Below are positions 1 to 9,480 of a stretch of 64,000 nucleotides of DNA, in pieces (position 1 is the stretch's first letter; each line of letters starts with the position of its first letter). The notes under the pieces were generated by a model. It was given only the letters and a program-made list of their open reading frames with translations. It was not told the origin of the DNA and ran no database searches. The stretch spans positions 252,263 through 316,262 of the forward strand of contig DONT01000001.1 of assembly GCA_003513765.1 (NCBI GenBank), given 5' to 3'. This DNA is from Jeotgalicoccus sp. (GTDB lineage: Bacteria > Bacillota > Bacilli > Staphylococcales > Salinicoccaceae). Made by a program: the position numbers and the translations under genes.

Positions 1-12
1 ATCGTTTTTTTC

Positions 13-636
13 TTACTTGTTGTCAAGTCTGCTACCTCCATCGAGCCATGATATCACAGGCAGTCCTGTGCCTTTTACCGGCTCGCTTTTCGACGTGCTG
101 CTTAAAATACGTTCGACATACTGCAGCGACGTAATATTACTTTTATACGCAATATCAACCGCATCCTGAATCGCTTCAGGCTGGTAGTTTGAATCATTCA
201 TCCAGCTGTTCAGACGTTCATATTCATTCGGGCTGATCGCCCGTCCGTACAGCTGTTCGATGTACTCAAACAGCTCGCGCAATGTCGTATCGTCTTTGAC
301 CGGGGCTTTTTCTTCCAGCATGATAAAATCCTCAAGCTTCGAATACAGCGGCTCAAAGTTGTAGGTTTCCGTATATTTCCCATCAATCTGGTGTGTATCG
401 AGCTCCAGCAGCTGCTCTTTAATCAGCGACTGAATAATATGAGTGAGTTCAGTTTCGTTCAATGTCGTACCGCTTAGCAGTTCGCTGAAATCGAGCGGCG
501 TATTATACGTGCGGTGACGTTCCAGCAGCTTGATTAGTATAATAACGCCTCTTTCATCGAGACCGATTTTAGCGTAGTTATCCAGCAGTATTTTACTAAC
601 CGGAATTGTAATATATTTCAAATAATCGTTAACCAT
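13..636 (-). CDS. dnaD: Primosomal protein DnaD
   Basis: Likely DnaD, the Gram-positive replication initiation and restart protein that remodels DNA and helps load the helicase with DnaB and DnaI. The 207-residue product has an N-terminal winged-helix (DDBH1) part at about residues 1-100 and a C-terminal DDBH2 domain from about residue 118, ending in the typical NITSLQYVERIL-type helix. I chose the ATG giving MVNDYLKY because a GGAGGG ribosome site lies 7 nt upstream; the upstream TTG (651) would put that site inside the gene. It follows asnS on the same strand, as in Bacillus and Staphylococcus; nth, usually next, would lie outside the window. Family assignment is from domain pattern and synteny. 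Confidence 0.9.
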   Translation of the reverse strand: MVNDYLKYITIPVSKILLDNYAKIGLDERGVIILIKLLERHRTYNTPLDFSELLSGTTLNETELTHIIQSLIKEQLLELDTHQIDGKYTETYNFEPLYSKLEDFIMLEEKAPVKDDTTLRELFEYIEQLYGRAISPNEYERLNSWMNDSNYQPEAIQDAVDIAYKSNITSLQYVERILSSTSKSEPVKGTGLPVISWLDGGSRLDNK

Positions 637-657
637 ATATTTTCCCTCCAACAGCAG

Positions 658-690
658 AATGGAGACATTAGGGAACCTAATATCTCCATT
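658..690 (-). other. Intergenic hairpin between asnS and dnaD
   Basis: A 14-bp inverted repeat with one mismatch and a 3-nt loop (AATGGAGA.ATTAGG / CCTAAT.TCTCCATT) fills the gap between the asnS stop and the dnaD ribosome site. No T-run follows in the minus direction, so it does not look like a standard intrinsic terminator. It may be a processing or stabilising element; that is inference. Confidence 0.6.
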
Positions 691-694
691 GATT

Positions 695-1984
695 TTATGG
701 GTATAAACGATTTAATAATCTTGGGAACGGGGCAGTTTCTCTTACGTGCTGCACGCCTGAGAACCATGCAACGGCGCGTTCCAGACCCAGTCCGAATCCT
801 GAATGCGGAACCGTACCGTATTTGCGCAGGTCTAAATACCATTCATAAGCATCAATACTAAGTCCTGATTCCACTATACGCTCTTTAAGCTCATCGTAGT
901 CAGAAATACGCTCACTGCCCCCGATAATCTCACCGTAGCCTTCAGGTGCGATTAAATCGGCACACAGCACTGTACGCGGATCTTCCGGGTTCGTGCTCAT
1001 GTAGAATGATTTAATTGCTTTAGGATAATTAACGATAAAGACCGGCTGATCAAAGCTGTTCGCAATTTCAGTTTCATGCGGCGAACCAAAGTCATCGCCC
1101 CACTCGATATCATCGAATCCTTTTTCATGCAGCAGTTCGATTGCATCCGTGTATGAAATACGCGGGAACGGCGCTTTAATTTTCTCTAAAGCTGACGTGT
1201 CGCGGCCGAGTGCTTCCAAATCAAGTTTACAGTTTTTAAGCACATTTTCAGCTAAGTACTGAACGTACTGTTCCTGTACAACTAAGCTGTCCTCGTGATT
1301 GTAAAATGCCATTTCCGGCTCAATCATCCAGAATTCGATTAAGTGACGGCGTGTTTTAGACTTTTCGGCACGGAATGTCGGACCGAAAGTAAATACTTTA
1401 CCGTGTGCCATCGCAGCTGCTTCAGCATAAAGCTGACCGCTCTGTGACAAATAAGCATCTTCATCGAAATATTTAGTATGGAATAATTCAGTCGTGCCTT
1501 CAGGAGAACTGCTCGTTAAAATCGGCGAGTCAATTTTCTTAAAGCCATTGTCGAAATAAAAGTCATATGTACTCTTAATAATCTGGTTTCTGATGTTCAT
1601 TACAGCATGCTGTTTTCTTGAACGCAGCCATAAGTGTCTGTTATCCAGTAAAAATTCAGGACCGTGTTCTTTCGGTGTAATCGGGTAGCCTTCAGCACTT
1701 TGAATAATTTCAAGGCCTGAAACTTCCATTTCGTAACCGAATGAAGAGCGCTCGTCTTCTTTAATCATTCCAGTAACGTACATTGACGTTTCCTGGTTTA
1801 AGCCTTTAGCAGTATCGAATAATGCTTCATCGTTAGCTTTAACAACGACGCCCTGCATAAAGCCGGTACCGTCGCGAAGCTGCAGAAACTGCAGCTTCCC
1901 GCTGCCGCGTTTTTGTAAAAGCCAGCCGCCGATTGTGACTTCCTGACCTACATATTGTGGTGCCTGGTTAATAGTGATTTTCAT
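695..1984 (-). CDS. asnS: Asparaginyl-tRNA synthetase
   Basis: Class II aminoacyl-tRNA synthetase that charges tRNA-Asn in the cytoplasm. The N-terminal OB-fold anticodon-binding domain carries QLRDGTGFMQGVV, motif 2 reads FGPTFRAEKSKTRRHLIEFW, and motif 3 is GFGLGLERAVAWFSG. At 429 residues it is the normal length for staphylococcal AsnRS, and the start at MKITINQ matches that family; an in-frame ATG four codons upstream is less likely. It lies 14 nt after the aminotransferase gene in an aspB-asnS-dnaD order conserved in Bacillales, linking aspartate/asparagine metabolism with translation. Confidence 0.95.
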   Translation of the reverse strand: MKITINQAPQYVGQEVTIGGWLLQKRGSGKLQFLQLRDGTGFMQGVVVKANDEALFDTAKGLNQETSMYVTGMIKEDERSSFGYEMEVSGLEIIQSAEGYPITPKEHGPEFLLDNRHLWLRSRKQHAVMNIRNQIIKSTYDFYFDNGFKKIDSPILTSSSPEGTTELFHTKYFDEDAYLSQSGQLYAEAAAMAHGKVFTFGPTFRAEKSKTRRHLIEFWMIEPEMAFYNHEDSLVVQEQYVQYLAENVLKNCKLDLEALGRDTSALEKIKAPFPRISYTDAIELLHEKGFDDIEWGDDFGSPHETEIANSFDQPVFIVNYPKAIKSFYMSTNPEDPRTVLCADLIAPEGYGEIIGGSERISDYDELKERIVESGLSIDAYEWYLDLRKYGTVPHSGFGLGLERAVAWFSGVQHVRETAPFPRLLNRLYP

Positions 1985-1998
1985 ATCTTCATACATCC

Positions 1999-3183
1999 TT
2001 AGCGTTTAGTTTTTTCTGTAATAAATTCTTTAATGCGTGAAATTGCTTCATTAAAAGTTTCTTCATTCAGCGAGTAGCTGATTCTTGCGTATTCCGGTGT
2101 ACCGAAGCCTGAGCCCGGGACAAATGCAACATGTTTTTCACGGAGCACTTCTTTGACAAAGTCATCCACTGTGTCATAACCGCACGCTTCTGCGCATTTT
2201 TGCATGTGAGGGAACAGATAAAATGCCCCTTCCGGCTTAATACAGGTAACATGAGGTAATGTTTGAATCTGTCTGTACGCGTTATCGCGTCGGCGCTCAA
2301 ATATTCCTCTGTAATTTTCAGTATTCTCGGGATCCATATTGTAGGCAGCAATCGCACCGAACTGGGCGGGTTCTGCAACACTTGTTGTAGACTGCGATGT
2401 GAGTGATGAGAGTGCGGAAATTAAGCCGGCATCGCCGCATGCGTAACCGACTCTCCAGCCTGTCATGGAGTGAGACTTGCTGACACCGTTAACGATAACC
2501 GTCTGCGCTTTAATTTTATCATTTAATGACGCAATGGATACTTGGGGCTCACCATATGTAAGCACTTCGTAAATTTCATCGACAACGATAATAATATCTG
2601 TTTCTGAAAGAACATCGGCAAGCGCCTGAAGTTCATCTTTTGAATAAACCGAACCTGTCGGGTTATTCGGAGTATTTAAGACAAGCATTTTAGTTTTTTC
2701 GGTAATGTGTGCCTTTAAGAGTTTAGGTGTTAATTTAAAATGAGTCTCTTCTGTCGTCGCTGCAATTACCGGTTCTCCGCCGACCATTTTAATCTGTTCC
2801 GTGTAGCTGACCCAGTAAGGTGAAGGCACGATGACCTCATCGCCCTGGTCCAGTGTTGCCAGAAATATATTGTAGAGCACCTGTTTTGCGCCGTTGCCGA
2901 CGTAAACTTCAGCCGGTTCATAAGTCAGATTATTGTCGCGCTGCATTTTTTTAGCGATCGCTTCCCTTAATTCAGGAAGTCCGGCAGACGCTGTATATTT
3001 AGTATGTCCCGCTTTTGCAGCGTCGTAGACAGCCTCGATGATTTCATCAGGAGTGTTAAAATCAGGTTCCCCTGCTGACAGGCTGATAACATCTACGCCT
3101 TCAGCTTTTAATTGTCTTGCAGTATTAGTAATCTCTATCGTTTGGCTGGGTGTAATCGACTTTACCTTTTTTGATAATTCCAT
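1999..3183 (-). CDS. aspB: Aspartate aminotransferase, class I PLP enzyme
   Basis: PLP-dependent aminotransferase of fold type I, probably interconverting aspartate and oxaloacetate with 2-oxoglutarate/glutamate. The lysine that binds PLP is in NGVSKSHSMTGWRVGY; NTPNNPTGSVYS and VDEIYEVLTYG are the usual cofactor-contact segments. Start at MELSKKVK is set by an AGGAG site 8 nt upstream, giving 394 residues, normal for the Bacillus AspB-type (subgroup I-gamma) enzyme. It is followed by asnS, as in B. subtilis aspB-asnS. Substrate specificity is inferred from synteny; other class I aminotransferases share these motifs. Confidence 0.9.
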   Translation of the reverse strand: MELSKKVKSITPSQTIEITNTARQLKAEGVDVISLSAGEPDFNTPDEIIEAVYDAAKAGHTKYTASAGLPELREAIAKKMQRDNNLTYEPAEVYVGNGAKQVLYNIFLATLDQGDEVIVPSPYWVSYTEQIKMVGGEPVIAATTEETHFKLTPKLLKAHITEKTKMLVLNTPNNPTGSVYSKDELQALADVLSETDIIIVVDEIYEVLTYGEPQVSIASLNDKIKAQTVIVNGVSKSHSMTGWRVGYACGDAGLISALSSLTSQSTTSVAEPAQFGAIAAYNMDPENTENYRGIFERRRDNAYRQIQTLPHVTCIKPEGAFYLFPHMQKCAEACGYDTVDDFVKEVLREKHVAFVPGSGFGTPEYARISYSLNEETFNEAISRIKEFITEKTKR

Positions 3184-3215
3184 GCTGCAGTCTCCTAACA
3201 ATTATGTTTTCCTTA

Positions 3216-5732
3216 TTATAGACCAAAAAGCAGTGCTTTAAAAGTTTCTCTCGTGTCATGAATGACATTTTCTGCGGGGAAATATTTTAAAAATGCATTT
3301 TTATACGGTTTGGTCATAATTCTGTCGTCGAATAAGAGAACGACACCTTTATCTTCACTGCTGCGTTTGACTCTCCCGATAATCTGCCTGAAATGAATGA
3401 CGGCTTCGGGCAGATCCGTCGTATAAAAATCTCTGAAACTGTCACCTTTTGGTACCGGAAACGGCAGTTTTGTCAGCATCAGCGCTTTATCTTTATCGCT
3501 GACGAGATTTATACCTTCGGTAAACGTATACGTACCGAGCAAAAGACACTGACTCAGCTGATTGTACTGGTTGAGCAGTTTTTCATTATTAGAATTATGC
3601 GACTGCCGGAGTACCGGAATCTGTTCGAACAATTCGATATCTTCGGTGAAACTGTATACTTTATCGAGCAGCTCATAATTTGAAAATATGACGATGAGTT
3701 TTGAGTTCGTCTCACTTAAATAAAGTGCAATATAATCGAGAATATCAACGATATAATTGTCATCTTTAAGGTCATAGCTGCCGATATCATTCGGTATAAA
3801 GAGCTTGATATCGCTGTACATTTCAGTGTTATTCATTACTGTCGTCTTGAAGTCATAATCGCCGAACCAGTATTTTAAATGTTTAAAACTGTCGTGCACT
3901 TCAAGGGTTCCGGACAGGAGAATCTGACACGGAATGGACCTGAGCGCGTCGGCGAGTGTGTCGAGCACATCTGTCCGTATCGTCACTTCAGTTTTCTGGA
4001 AGTTTTTGCTGCTCTTTATATGATAATCATCATATCGTAGTGCATAACGCAGATTTTTAAGCGATGCATCAAAATAGTGCATATGATTGTACAGGGCCTG
4101 ATAGTTATCGGTGCCGCGTATCGTGCTTAAAAACATATCGGTGTATTTGACGAGACTGTCCAGAGTCTCTATGGACTCATCGAGCTTCTTACGGGAGACC
4201 TGCTGGAACAGAATATCGATATTTTTATTTAAATTAATAACAATATCTTCAAGCAGATAAAGGGACACTGCACTGTTTGTTTTACTGTACTGGCTAAGGA
4301 GTCTGTCCTGGTTAATCAGCCCCACCTGACCGATAAAGAACTTCAGTTCCGGATAAGTGAACGTCCGGCGTTCTTTCATATCGAGCGCCTGCTTCAGCTG
4401 GTGGGCTTCATCGATAATTAAAGCCTGTATACCGTCAAGACTATTGAGGCAGTCATTTAAAAAGTAATGGTTGGTCACAATAATCGGCACTTTTTTAGCG
4501 TTTGATAAGGCACGCTTAAAGTAAAAGTGATGCTTCGTATCCCCTGCCTGAATCAGCATCGTTTCATAATATGATTTCTCCGGCCCGCGCAAATTAACTT
4601 CTGACAGATCCCCAGTTTCAGTTTCAATCAGCCAGATAAGCATGCGCATTTTAAGGAAGCATATTTCCGGATTCGTATCGTCGAGCCCGAGCAGCGCAGT
4701 AAAGGCGTTTAAATCGATGTAATTCAGTCTGCCTTTTAACAGTGCAAAGGGCGTATCATATGACACCACTTTTCTGAGACGCATCAGCGATTTTTCAATC
4801 AGCTGATTCTGCAGAATTTTACGCGATGTCGATACGACGACCTGACCGTCATATGCTGAATAGTAGCTCAGTGCGGCAATTAAAAATGCATCGCTTTTTC
4901 CAAGGCCGGTATATGCTTCAATTGCATGATAATTTTCTTCAACCAGCGAATCGTATATCAGTAAGGCAAGCTTGTACTGATCTTCACGGTAGTCGTTACC
5001 GGTCATGCTTAAATATTTATGATAAAGATCGTGAACACTGACAGGGTCAATATTTTTATGGGTGACCTCTGTCTCCTTAATGTAAAACTGGTTGAAACTG
5101 ATAATATTCTCATCGTTATCGTCTGAATACAGGTTTAATATTGAGAAAATTAAGTCGGTTAAATTTGTCCGCATTGATTTAGATAAGTGATAGATTTTTA
5201 TCAGTGTTTCACGGTGTGTGCCAATCATTTTCTGCATGATAAAAATCAGGATTTCGGCCGTGGCATGAGCATCTTCATCCGCCCGGTGAGCCTGTGACAG
5301 CTCTATACCGAGATGATCGGCGACCAGATGAAGCTGGTAGCCGGCAACAGACGGCAGAAAAATACGGACGAGTTCGACCGTATCGAGTGTGTGCATAGGA
5401 TTGTAAGACAGTCCCGCTGATTTAAATGCAGACTGTAAAAAAGTTAAATCAAAATCTACGTTATGCGCGACGAAAACCGCATCTTCCAGCTGGCTTTTAA
5501 TATCGTCGGCAACGTCTTTAAATTTCGGTGCACCAATCAGCATATCTGAAGAAATATTCGTCAGCTCGCGGATAAACGGCGACACGGTTGTTTCATCACT
5601 TAAAAAAGTATTGTACTGTCCTGTAATTTTAAAATTACGTACGAACACAATACTTAATTGAATGATATTATCTTTTTCTAAATTATTTCCAGTCGTTTCA
5701 AGATCGACGACTGCGAATGTTTTATTTAACAT
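3216..5732 (-). CDS. dinG: DinG-type 3'-5' exonuclease with helicase-like domain
   Basis: 838-residue fusion of an N-terminal DEDDh exonuclease (about residues 5-165; D10/E12 in VVDLETTGNN, HNVDFDLTFLQ, HRADEDAHATAE) and an XPD/DinG-like superfamily 2 helicase domain (Walker A-like AYTGLGKS at 273-280, DEAH at 441-444, C-terminal GRVKRSSED motif VI). I see only two cysteines between Walker A and the DEAH box, so the four-Cys iron-sulphur cluster of E. coli DinG is absent, as in the S. aureus protein, which is reported to act as a nuclease rather than a helicase. It lies 12 nt downstream of birA; B. subtilis has panBCD in between, missing here. Role in DNA repair is a family inference. Confidence 0.9.
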   Translation of the reverse strand: MLNKTFAVVDLETTGNNLEKDNIIQLSIVFVRNFKITGQYNTFLSDETTVSPFIRELTNISSDMLIGAPKFKDVADDIKSQLEDAVFVAHNVDFDLTFLQSAFKSAGLSYNPMHTLDTVELVRIFLPSVAGYQLHLVADHLGIELSQAHRADEDAHATAEILIFIMQKMIGTHRETLIKIYHLSKSMRTNLTDLIFSILNLYSDDNDENIISFNQFYIKETEVTHKNIDPVSVHDLYHKYLSMTGNDYREDQYKLALLIYDSLVEENYHAIEAYTGLGKSDAFLIAALSYYSAYDGQVVVSTSRKILQNQLIEKSLMRLRKVVSYDTPFALLKGRLNYIDLNAFTALLGLDDTNPEICFLKMRMLIWLIETETGDLSEVNLRGPEKSYYETMLIQAGDTKHHFYFKRALSNAKKVPIIVTNHYFLNDCLNSLDGIQALIIDEAHQLKQALDMKERRTFTYPELKFFIGQVGLINQDRLLSQYSKTNSAVSLYLLEDIVINLNKNIDILFQQVSRKKLDESIETLDSLVKYTDMFLSTIRGTDNYQALYNHMHYFDASLKNLRYALRYDDYHIKSSKNFQKTEVTIRTDVLDTLADALRSIPCQILLSGTLEVHDSFKHLKYWFGDYDFKTTVMNNTEMYSDIKLFIPNDIGSYDLKDDNYIVDILDYIALYLSETNSKLIVIFSNYELLDKVYSFTEDIELFEQIPVLRQSHNSNNEKLLNQYNQLSQCLLLGTYTFTEGINLVSDKDKALMLTKLPFPVPKGDSFRDFYTTDLPEAVIHFRQIIGRVKRSSEDKGVVLLFDDRIMTKPYKNAFLKYFPAENVIHDTRETFKALLFGL

Positions 5733-5744
5733 TATATCACCAAG

Positions 5745-6704
5745 TTAAATTTCAATATCGGCACTGATTACCTTATGTATGTTGTGGTCCCCGTCCAGAA
5801 TGACCAGGTAGCCTTCATCAGTAATGTCGAGAGCTTTTCCTCTCAGTTTTTCTTTGACAGTTGTAATTGTAAGAATGCGGTTAAAAATAATTGCCTGCTC
5901 GAGCCAGCTATCCTTAATTGAACTGAACGATTCACTTAAAAACCTGTCGTAGTAATACTCTATTTTTTTAAACAGCACATCGATAAAATGATTCATATCA
6001 AATTCCGAGTCTTTAAGTTCACCTGTTATCGTCGTCGCCGTACCGAGAGCTTCGGTCACAGCTGACGGATTAATATTAATGCCGATACCGCAAACAATCG
6101 TTTCCACTATATTGTCCGCACTGATGACTTCTGTTAAAAATCCGCATACTTTTTTATCGTTAATAAAGATATCATTCGGCCATTTAATGCCGCTCTTAAG
6201 CCCTGTGGATTCGCGAATTGCTTCGCTGATCGCGAGAGACATAAATAAATTAAACACAATCATATTCTGATTGCTGATACCCGGGCGCAGCACCAGAGAC
6301 ATATAGAGCCCCGTTTCCTCCGGCGACAGCCATTCACGTTTAAAACGTCCGCGGCCGTCAGTCTGCCCGCCGCTCACAATTACTATATTACCATCATACT
6401 GGTCTAAAATCCTGAATGCATGATTTTGTGTGGAGTCAATCGTCTTTTTATAAATCAGCTGATCTAAGAGACTGGATTTCTCTACTGTCCCGGCGAGCAG
6501 CGATTCATTTATTCTGCTGGAAGTTTTAACAAGCTTATAACCTTTATTCGTGACGGCTGTTATATTGTAGCCGTCCTCTTTCAGCTGCTGAATATTTTTC
6601 CAGACAGCCGTCCTTGAGACGCCGAGCTGTTCAGCGAGTGCTGTGCCCGATATATAATTACCTTCTATCAGTAAAGACAATATTTCCGTCTTCGTTTTCG
6701 ACAT
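5745..6704 (-). CDS. birA: Biotin-protein ligase and biotin operon repressor
   Basis: Bifunctional BirA: attaches biotin to carboxylase carrier proteins and, with biotinyl-AMP, represses biotin genes. The N-terminal winged helix-turn-helix covers about residues 1-60 (SGTALAEQLGVSRTAVWKNI). The ligase core shows GRGRFKREW (biotin/ATP loop, with K-R-E where GRGRxGR is common), KWPNDIF and VCGIGININ, followed by the small C-terminal domain. The start has a GGGTGA site 6 nt upstream. It overlaps the end of cca by 47 nt, so the two are probably co-translated, as in the B. subtilis cca-birA arrangement. No biotin operator is visible inside the window. Confidence 0.93.
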   Translation of the reverse strand: MSKTKTEILSLLIEGNYISGTALAEQLGVSRTAVWKNIQQLKEDGYNITAVTNKGYKLVKTSSRINESLLAGTVEKSSLLDQLIYKKTIDSTQNHAFRILDQYDGNIVIVSGGQTDGRGRFKREWLSPEETGLYMSLVLRPGISNQNMIVFNLFMSLAISEAIRESTGLKSGIKWPNDIFINDKKVCGFLTEVISADNIVETIVCGIGININPSAVTEALGTATTITGELKDSEFDMNHFIDVLFKKIEYYYDRFLSESFSSIKDSWLEQAIIFNRILTITTVKEKLRGKALDITDEGYLVILDGDHNIHKVISADIEI

Positions 6705-7878
6705 GTGAATTCACCCAATTAATTATTTCTGCTTCGTTATTTTCTATATTCTCTAACAGTACTTCCTCTTCAATCGTATCCAGACACTCTCGGAGCCATG
6801 GACCCCCTCGTGCATTTAAAGCTGACATTAAAATATTGCCGTTAACAGCGAGCGCATTTCTATTTGGTATTACGAGATGCGGTTTGGTGTCGATTGCTGA
6901 CTGCAGCTGTACTTTATGATTGGGGCTGAGCAGTTCGTTACTGTTAATTATAGCATTTACACCAGTTAAAATCACCGTCTCATAGCGGTAGGCAATAAGT
7001 TTGATGTTCATATCGCTTTTCAAATCTTCCAGCAGTTTCAATGACTGTTTGATAGCCGTTTTTTGACGATTTGACAGTTTGAGTGCACTCAAATGTGCAG
7101 TCAGCTCGCTGTTATTGTATATAAGTATTACAGCTTCCTCTTCCAGTGACTGTGCTCTGGACTTTAGATATTGTCCTTTATCGATGTGTTTAAAGAACGG
7201 CATATGCGACTTCAGACCTGTTGCTGACATCATGTCTTTCGCGCTTTTAACGTTAATGCCGCGGTACAGTTTTTCAAGCTCTGCGGTAATCCGTTCAACA
7301 GCAACATAATCCAGCATCTCAGCATGCAGGCGGATTGCATCTTTTGCATCGTCAGCCAATTTAAAATCAAGCTGAGACATAAAGCGGACTGCACGGAGCA
7401 TGCGGAGCGCATCTTCACCAAAGCGGTCTGCTGCAGTTCCAACAGTGTTTATCATCCTGGCCTTTAGGTCTTTAGTGCCGTCATACGGATCGTATAATTC
7501 CATATCAGCTGTCATCGCCATGGCGTTAATTGTAAAATCCCTGCGGCTTAAATCTTCTTTAAGATGCTGAGTGAAAAATACATTGTCGGGCCTGCGGTGG
7601 TCGGTATATTCGCCTTCGACACGGTAAGTCGTCACCTCAAATGGAAGCTCATCCATCAGTACAATAATCGTGCCGTGTTCTTTTCCCACATCGATTGTTT
7701 TTTCGAATAAAGTCTCAATCTCATCAGGAAGTGCATTCGTCGTAATATCGACATCGCTGACGGCACGGCCGAGCGTATAATCACGCACTGCCCCGCCGAC
7801 AAAAAATCCTTCGTAATTATTCTCTTCAAAGCGCTCTATAATTTTCGCACCGGTTTTAAATAGATTTTGTTCCGTCAT
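6658..7878 (-). CDS. cca: CCA-adding tRNA nucleotidyltransferase
   Basis: Adds or repairs the 3' CCA of tRNAs. Class II nucleotidyltransferase signatures: GGAVRDYTLGRAVSDVDITT near residues 28-47 with the two catalytic aspartates (DVD), the RRD-F-T-I-N-A-M-A motif, and a helical C-terminal body domain. 406 residues is the expected length. Start is taken as the ATG giving MTEQNLFK; a GTG three codons upstream is possible, and the ribosome site (GGCGGG) is weak either way. The first 23 nt overlap the end of bshA and the last 47 nt overlap birA, suggesting a tightly coupled bshA-cca-birA-dinG transcript. Confidence 0.93.
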   Translation of the reverse strand: MTEQNLFKTGAKIIERFEENNYEGFFVGGAVRDYTLGRAVSDVDITTNALPDEIETLFEKTIDVGKEHGTIIVLMDELPFEVTTYRVEGEYTDHRRPDNVFFTQHLKEDLSRRDFTINAMAMTADMELYDPYDGTKDLKARMINTVGTAADRFGEDALRMLRAVRFMSQLDFKLADDAKDAIRLHAEMLDYVAVERITAELEKLYRGINVKSAKDMMSATGLKSHMPFFKHIDKGQYLKSRAQSLEEEAVILIYNNSELTAHLSALKLSNRQKTAIKQSLKLLEDLKSDMNIKLIAYRYETVILTGVNAIINSNELLSPNHKVQLQSAIDTKPHLVIPNRNALAVNGNILMSALNARGGPWLRECLDTIEEEVLLENIENNEAEIINWVNSHVENEDGNIVFTDRR

Positions 7879-9019
7879 TATCTGCACCCGCCAAAAGCTT
7901 AGTATATAAATTTTCGTACTCTGTTACGATGCTGTCCATGTCAAAGCGTCTCTTCACATCTTTAAGCATGTTTTCCTGCATCTCTTTATACAGCGCATCA
8001 TCGTTAAACAGTTTAATTAAATGCGCTGCGGCCTGTTTGTAATTACCGATATCAACGACATAGCCCGTTTTATTATGCTGGATGACTTCTGAAATACCGC
8101 CTGCTGTCGAACCGATTGGAATCGCACCGCAGTACATCGCTTCGAGCATTGCGAGACCGAAGCTTTCCTTGGTACTTAACAGTAAAAAAGCATCGCTTAA
8201 TTTGTAATATGAACTGACATCCGACTGCTGGCCGGCGAAATGCACGCGGTCTTCAATACCGAGATTTTTAACCAGTTCTCTAATGCTGTACATATCGGGG
8301 CCGTCACCGACAAGGACTAAGTGACAGTCGATCTCTTTTGATGTTTCGTAGAAAGTGTGAATAATATCATCGACATTTTTAATCTTTCTGAAATTCGAAG
8401 TATGCATCAACACTTTAGCACCGTTTGGAATATTTAATTTTTCTTTCAGTTCTTTTTTAACAGCTACTCTGTTATCTGTATTAAAACGGGATTCATCGAC
8501 GAAATTATAAACCGTCGTAATTTTACTTTCCGGATTAATTAACTCGTAGGTCTCGTCTGTCAGACTGTTGCTGACAGACGTAGTGATATCCGAGCCGTCA
8601 ATGCCGAATTTTATCGCGCTGACCAGTGACATATCGTGTCCGAGCACAGTAATATCAGTCCCGTGCAAAGTTGTGACGATGCCGACATCTTTCTTTTTTG
8701 ACATCTGCCTTGCCAGAATTCCGCAAACCGCATGCGGAATGGCGTAATGCATATGAATGACATCGAGCTCGTAGCGATCGATGACCTCAGAAATTTTACT
8801 CGATAAAGTTATATCATACGGCGGGTATTTGAAGACGCTGTAGTCATTTACCTCAGTCCGATGCGTGTAAATATTATCATAATTATGCTCCAGCCGGAAC
8901 GGCACACTCGATGAAATAAAGTGCACCTCGTGACCGCGGCGAGCCATTTGAATCCCAAGCTCTGTAGCGATAACTCCGCTGCCGCCGACACTTGGATAAC
9001 ATGTAATTCCAATTTTCAT
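7856..9019 (-). CDS. bshA: N-acetyl-alpha-D-glucosaminyl L-malate synthase BshA
   Basis: GT4-family glycosyltransferase that joins UDP-GlcNAc and L-malate in the first step of bacillithiol synthesis. Typical BshA features: MKIGITCYPSVGGSGVIATE at the N-terminus, HMHYAIPHA, the donor-site loop KESFGLAMLEAMYCG and a GGISEVI segment near the C-terminus. Length (387) fits BshA. In B. subtilis the order is mgsA-bshB1-bshA-cca-birA; the upstream mgsA and bshB1 genes are not here and repeat array A occupies the upstream region instead. BrxB, encoded at 46887-47324, uses the product, bacillithiol, as cofactor. Confidence 0.93.
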   Translation of the reverse strand: MKIGITCYPSVGGSGVIATELGIQMARRGHEVHFISSSVPFRLEHNYDNIYTHRTEVNDYSVFKYPPYDITLSSKISEVIDRYELDVIHMHYAIPHAVCGILARQMSKKKDVGIVTTLHGTDITVLGHDMSLVSAIKFGIDGSDITTSVSNSLTDETYELINPESKITTVYNFVDESRFNTDNRVAVKKELKEKLNIPNGAKVLMHTSNFRKIKNVDDIIHTFYETSKEIDCHLVLVGDGPDMYSIRELVKNLGIEDRVHFAGQQSDVSSYYKLSDAFLLLSTKESFGLAMLEAMYCGAIPIGSTAGGISEVIQHNKTGYVVDIGNYKQAAAHLIKLFNDDALYKEMQENMLKDVKRRFDMDSIVTEYENLYTKLLAGADNDGTKSI

Positions 9020-9125
9020 AATTATGCACCTCTATTGCTTATAGTATCGTTTATCAATGTTAATTATAATGAATATAAGAGTATAAGGGAAATGAATCTG
9101 TTTACATTGATGATATAAGTTGTAT

Positions 9126-9384
9126 GGAAACTCTATGAGCTCACTTCATAGAAATCCAAAACGCTTGGAAACTCTATGAGTTCACTTCATAGAAATCCAA
9201 AACACTCAGAAATCCTATGAACTTACTTCATAGAAATCCAAAACGCTCGGAAATTCTATGAACTTACTTCATAGAAATCCAAAACACTCAGAAATCCTAT
9301 GAACTTACTTCATAGAAATCCAAAACACTCGGAAATTCTATGAACTTACTTCATAGAAATCCAAAACGCTCGGAAATTCTATGA
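9126..9384. repeat. Tandem array A, 41-bp period, 6 full units
   Basis: Six full 34-bp units begin at 9146, 9187, 9228, 9269, 9310 and 9351, each starting TCATAGAAATCC and ending CTATGA, separated by 7-bp spacers (GTTCACT then ACTTACT); a half unit (9126-9138) precedes them. The arms TCATAGAA/TTCTATGA form an inverted repeat with an inner TCC/GGA pairing. Copies differ at only a few positions. 41 is not a multiple of 3 and there is no open frame, so the array is non-coding. It lies between the yugP terminator and the bshA 5' region, in the 461-bp gap between the genes. Confidence 0.95.
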
Positions 9385-9422
9385 GCTGATATAATCGTTA
9401 AAACACCAGACCATAACCCCAC

Positions 9423-9464
9423 AAAAAAAACAGCCGCATCATCCATCCAGGATAATACGGCTGT
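9423..9464 (-). terminator. Intrinsic terminator of yugP
   Basis: Minus-strand hairpin with arms ACAGCCG.AT.ATCC and GGAT.AT.CGGCTGT followed by a run of eight T, 17 nt past the yugP stop codon. Confidence 0.85.
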
Positions 9465-9480
9465 CTTCAGCTCAAAATTA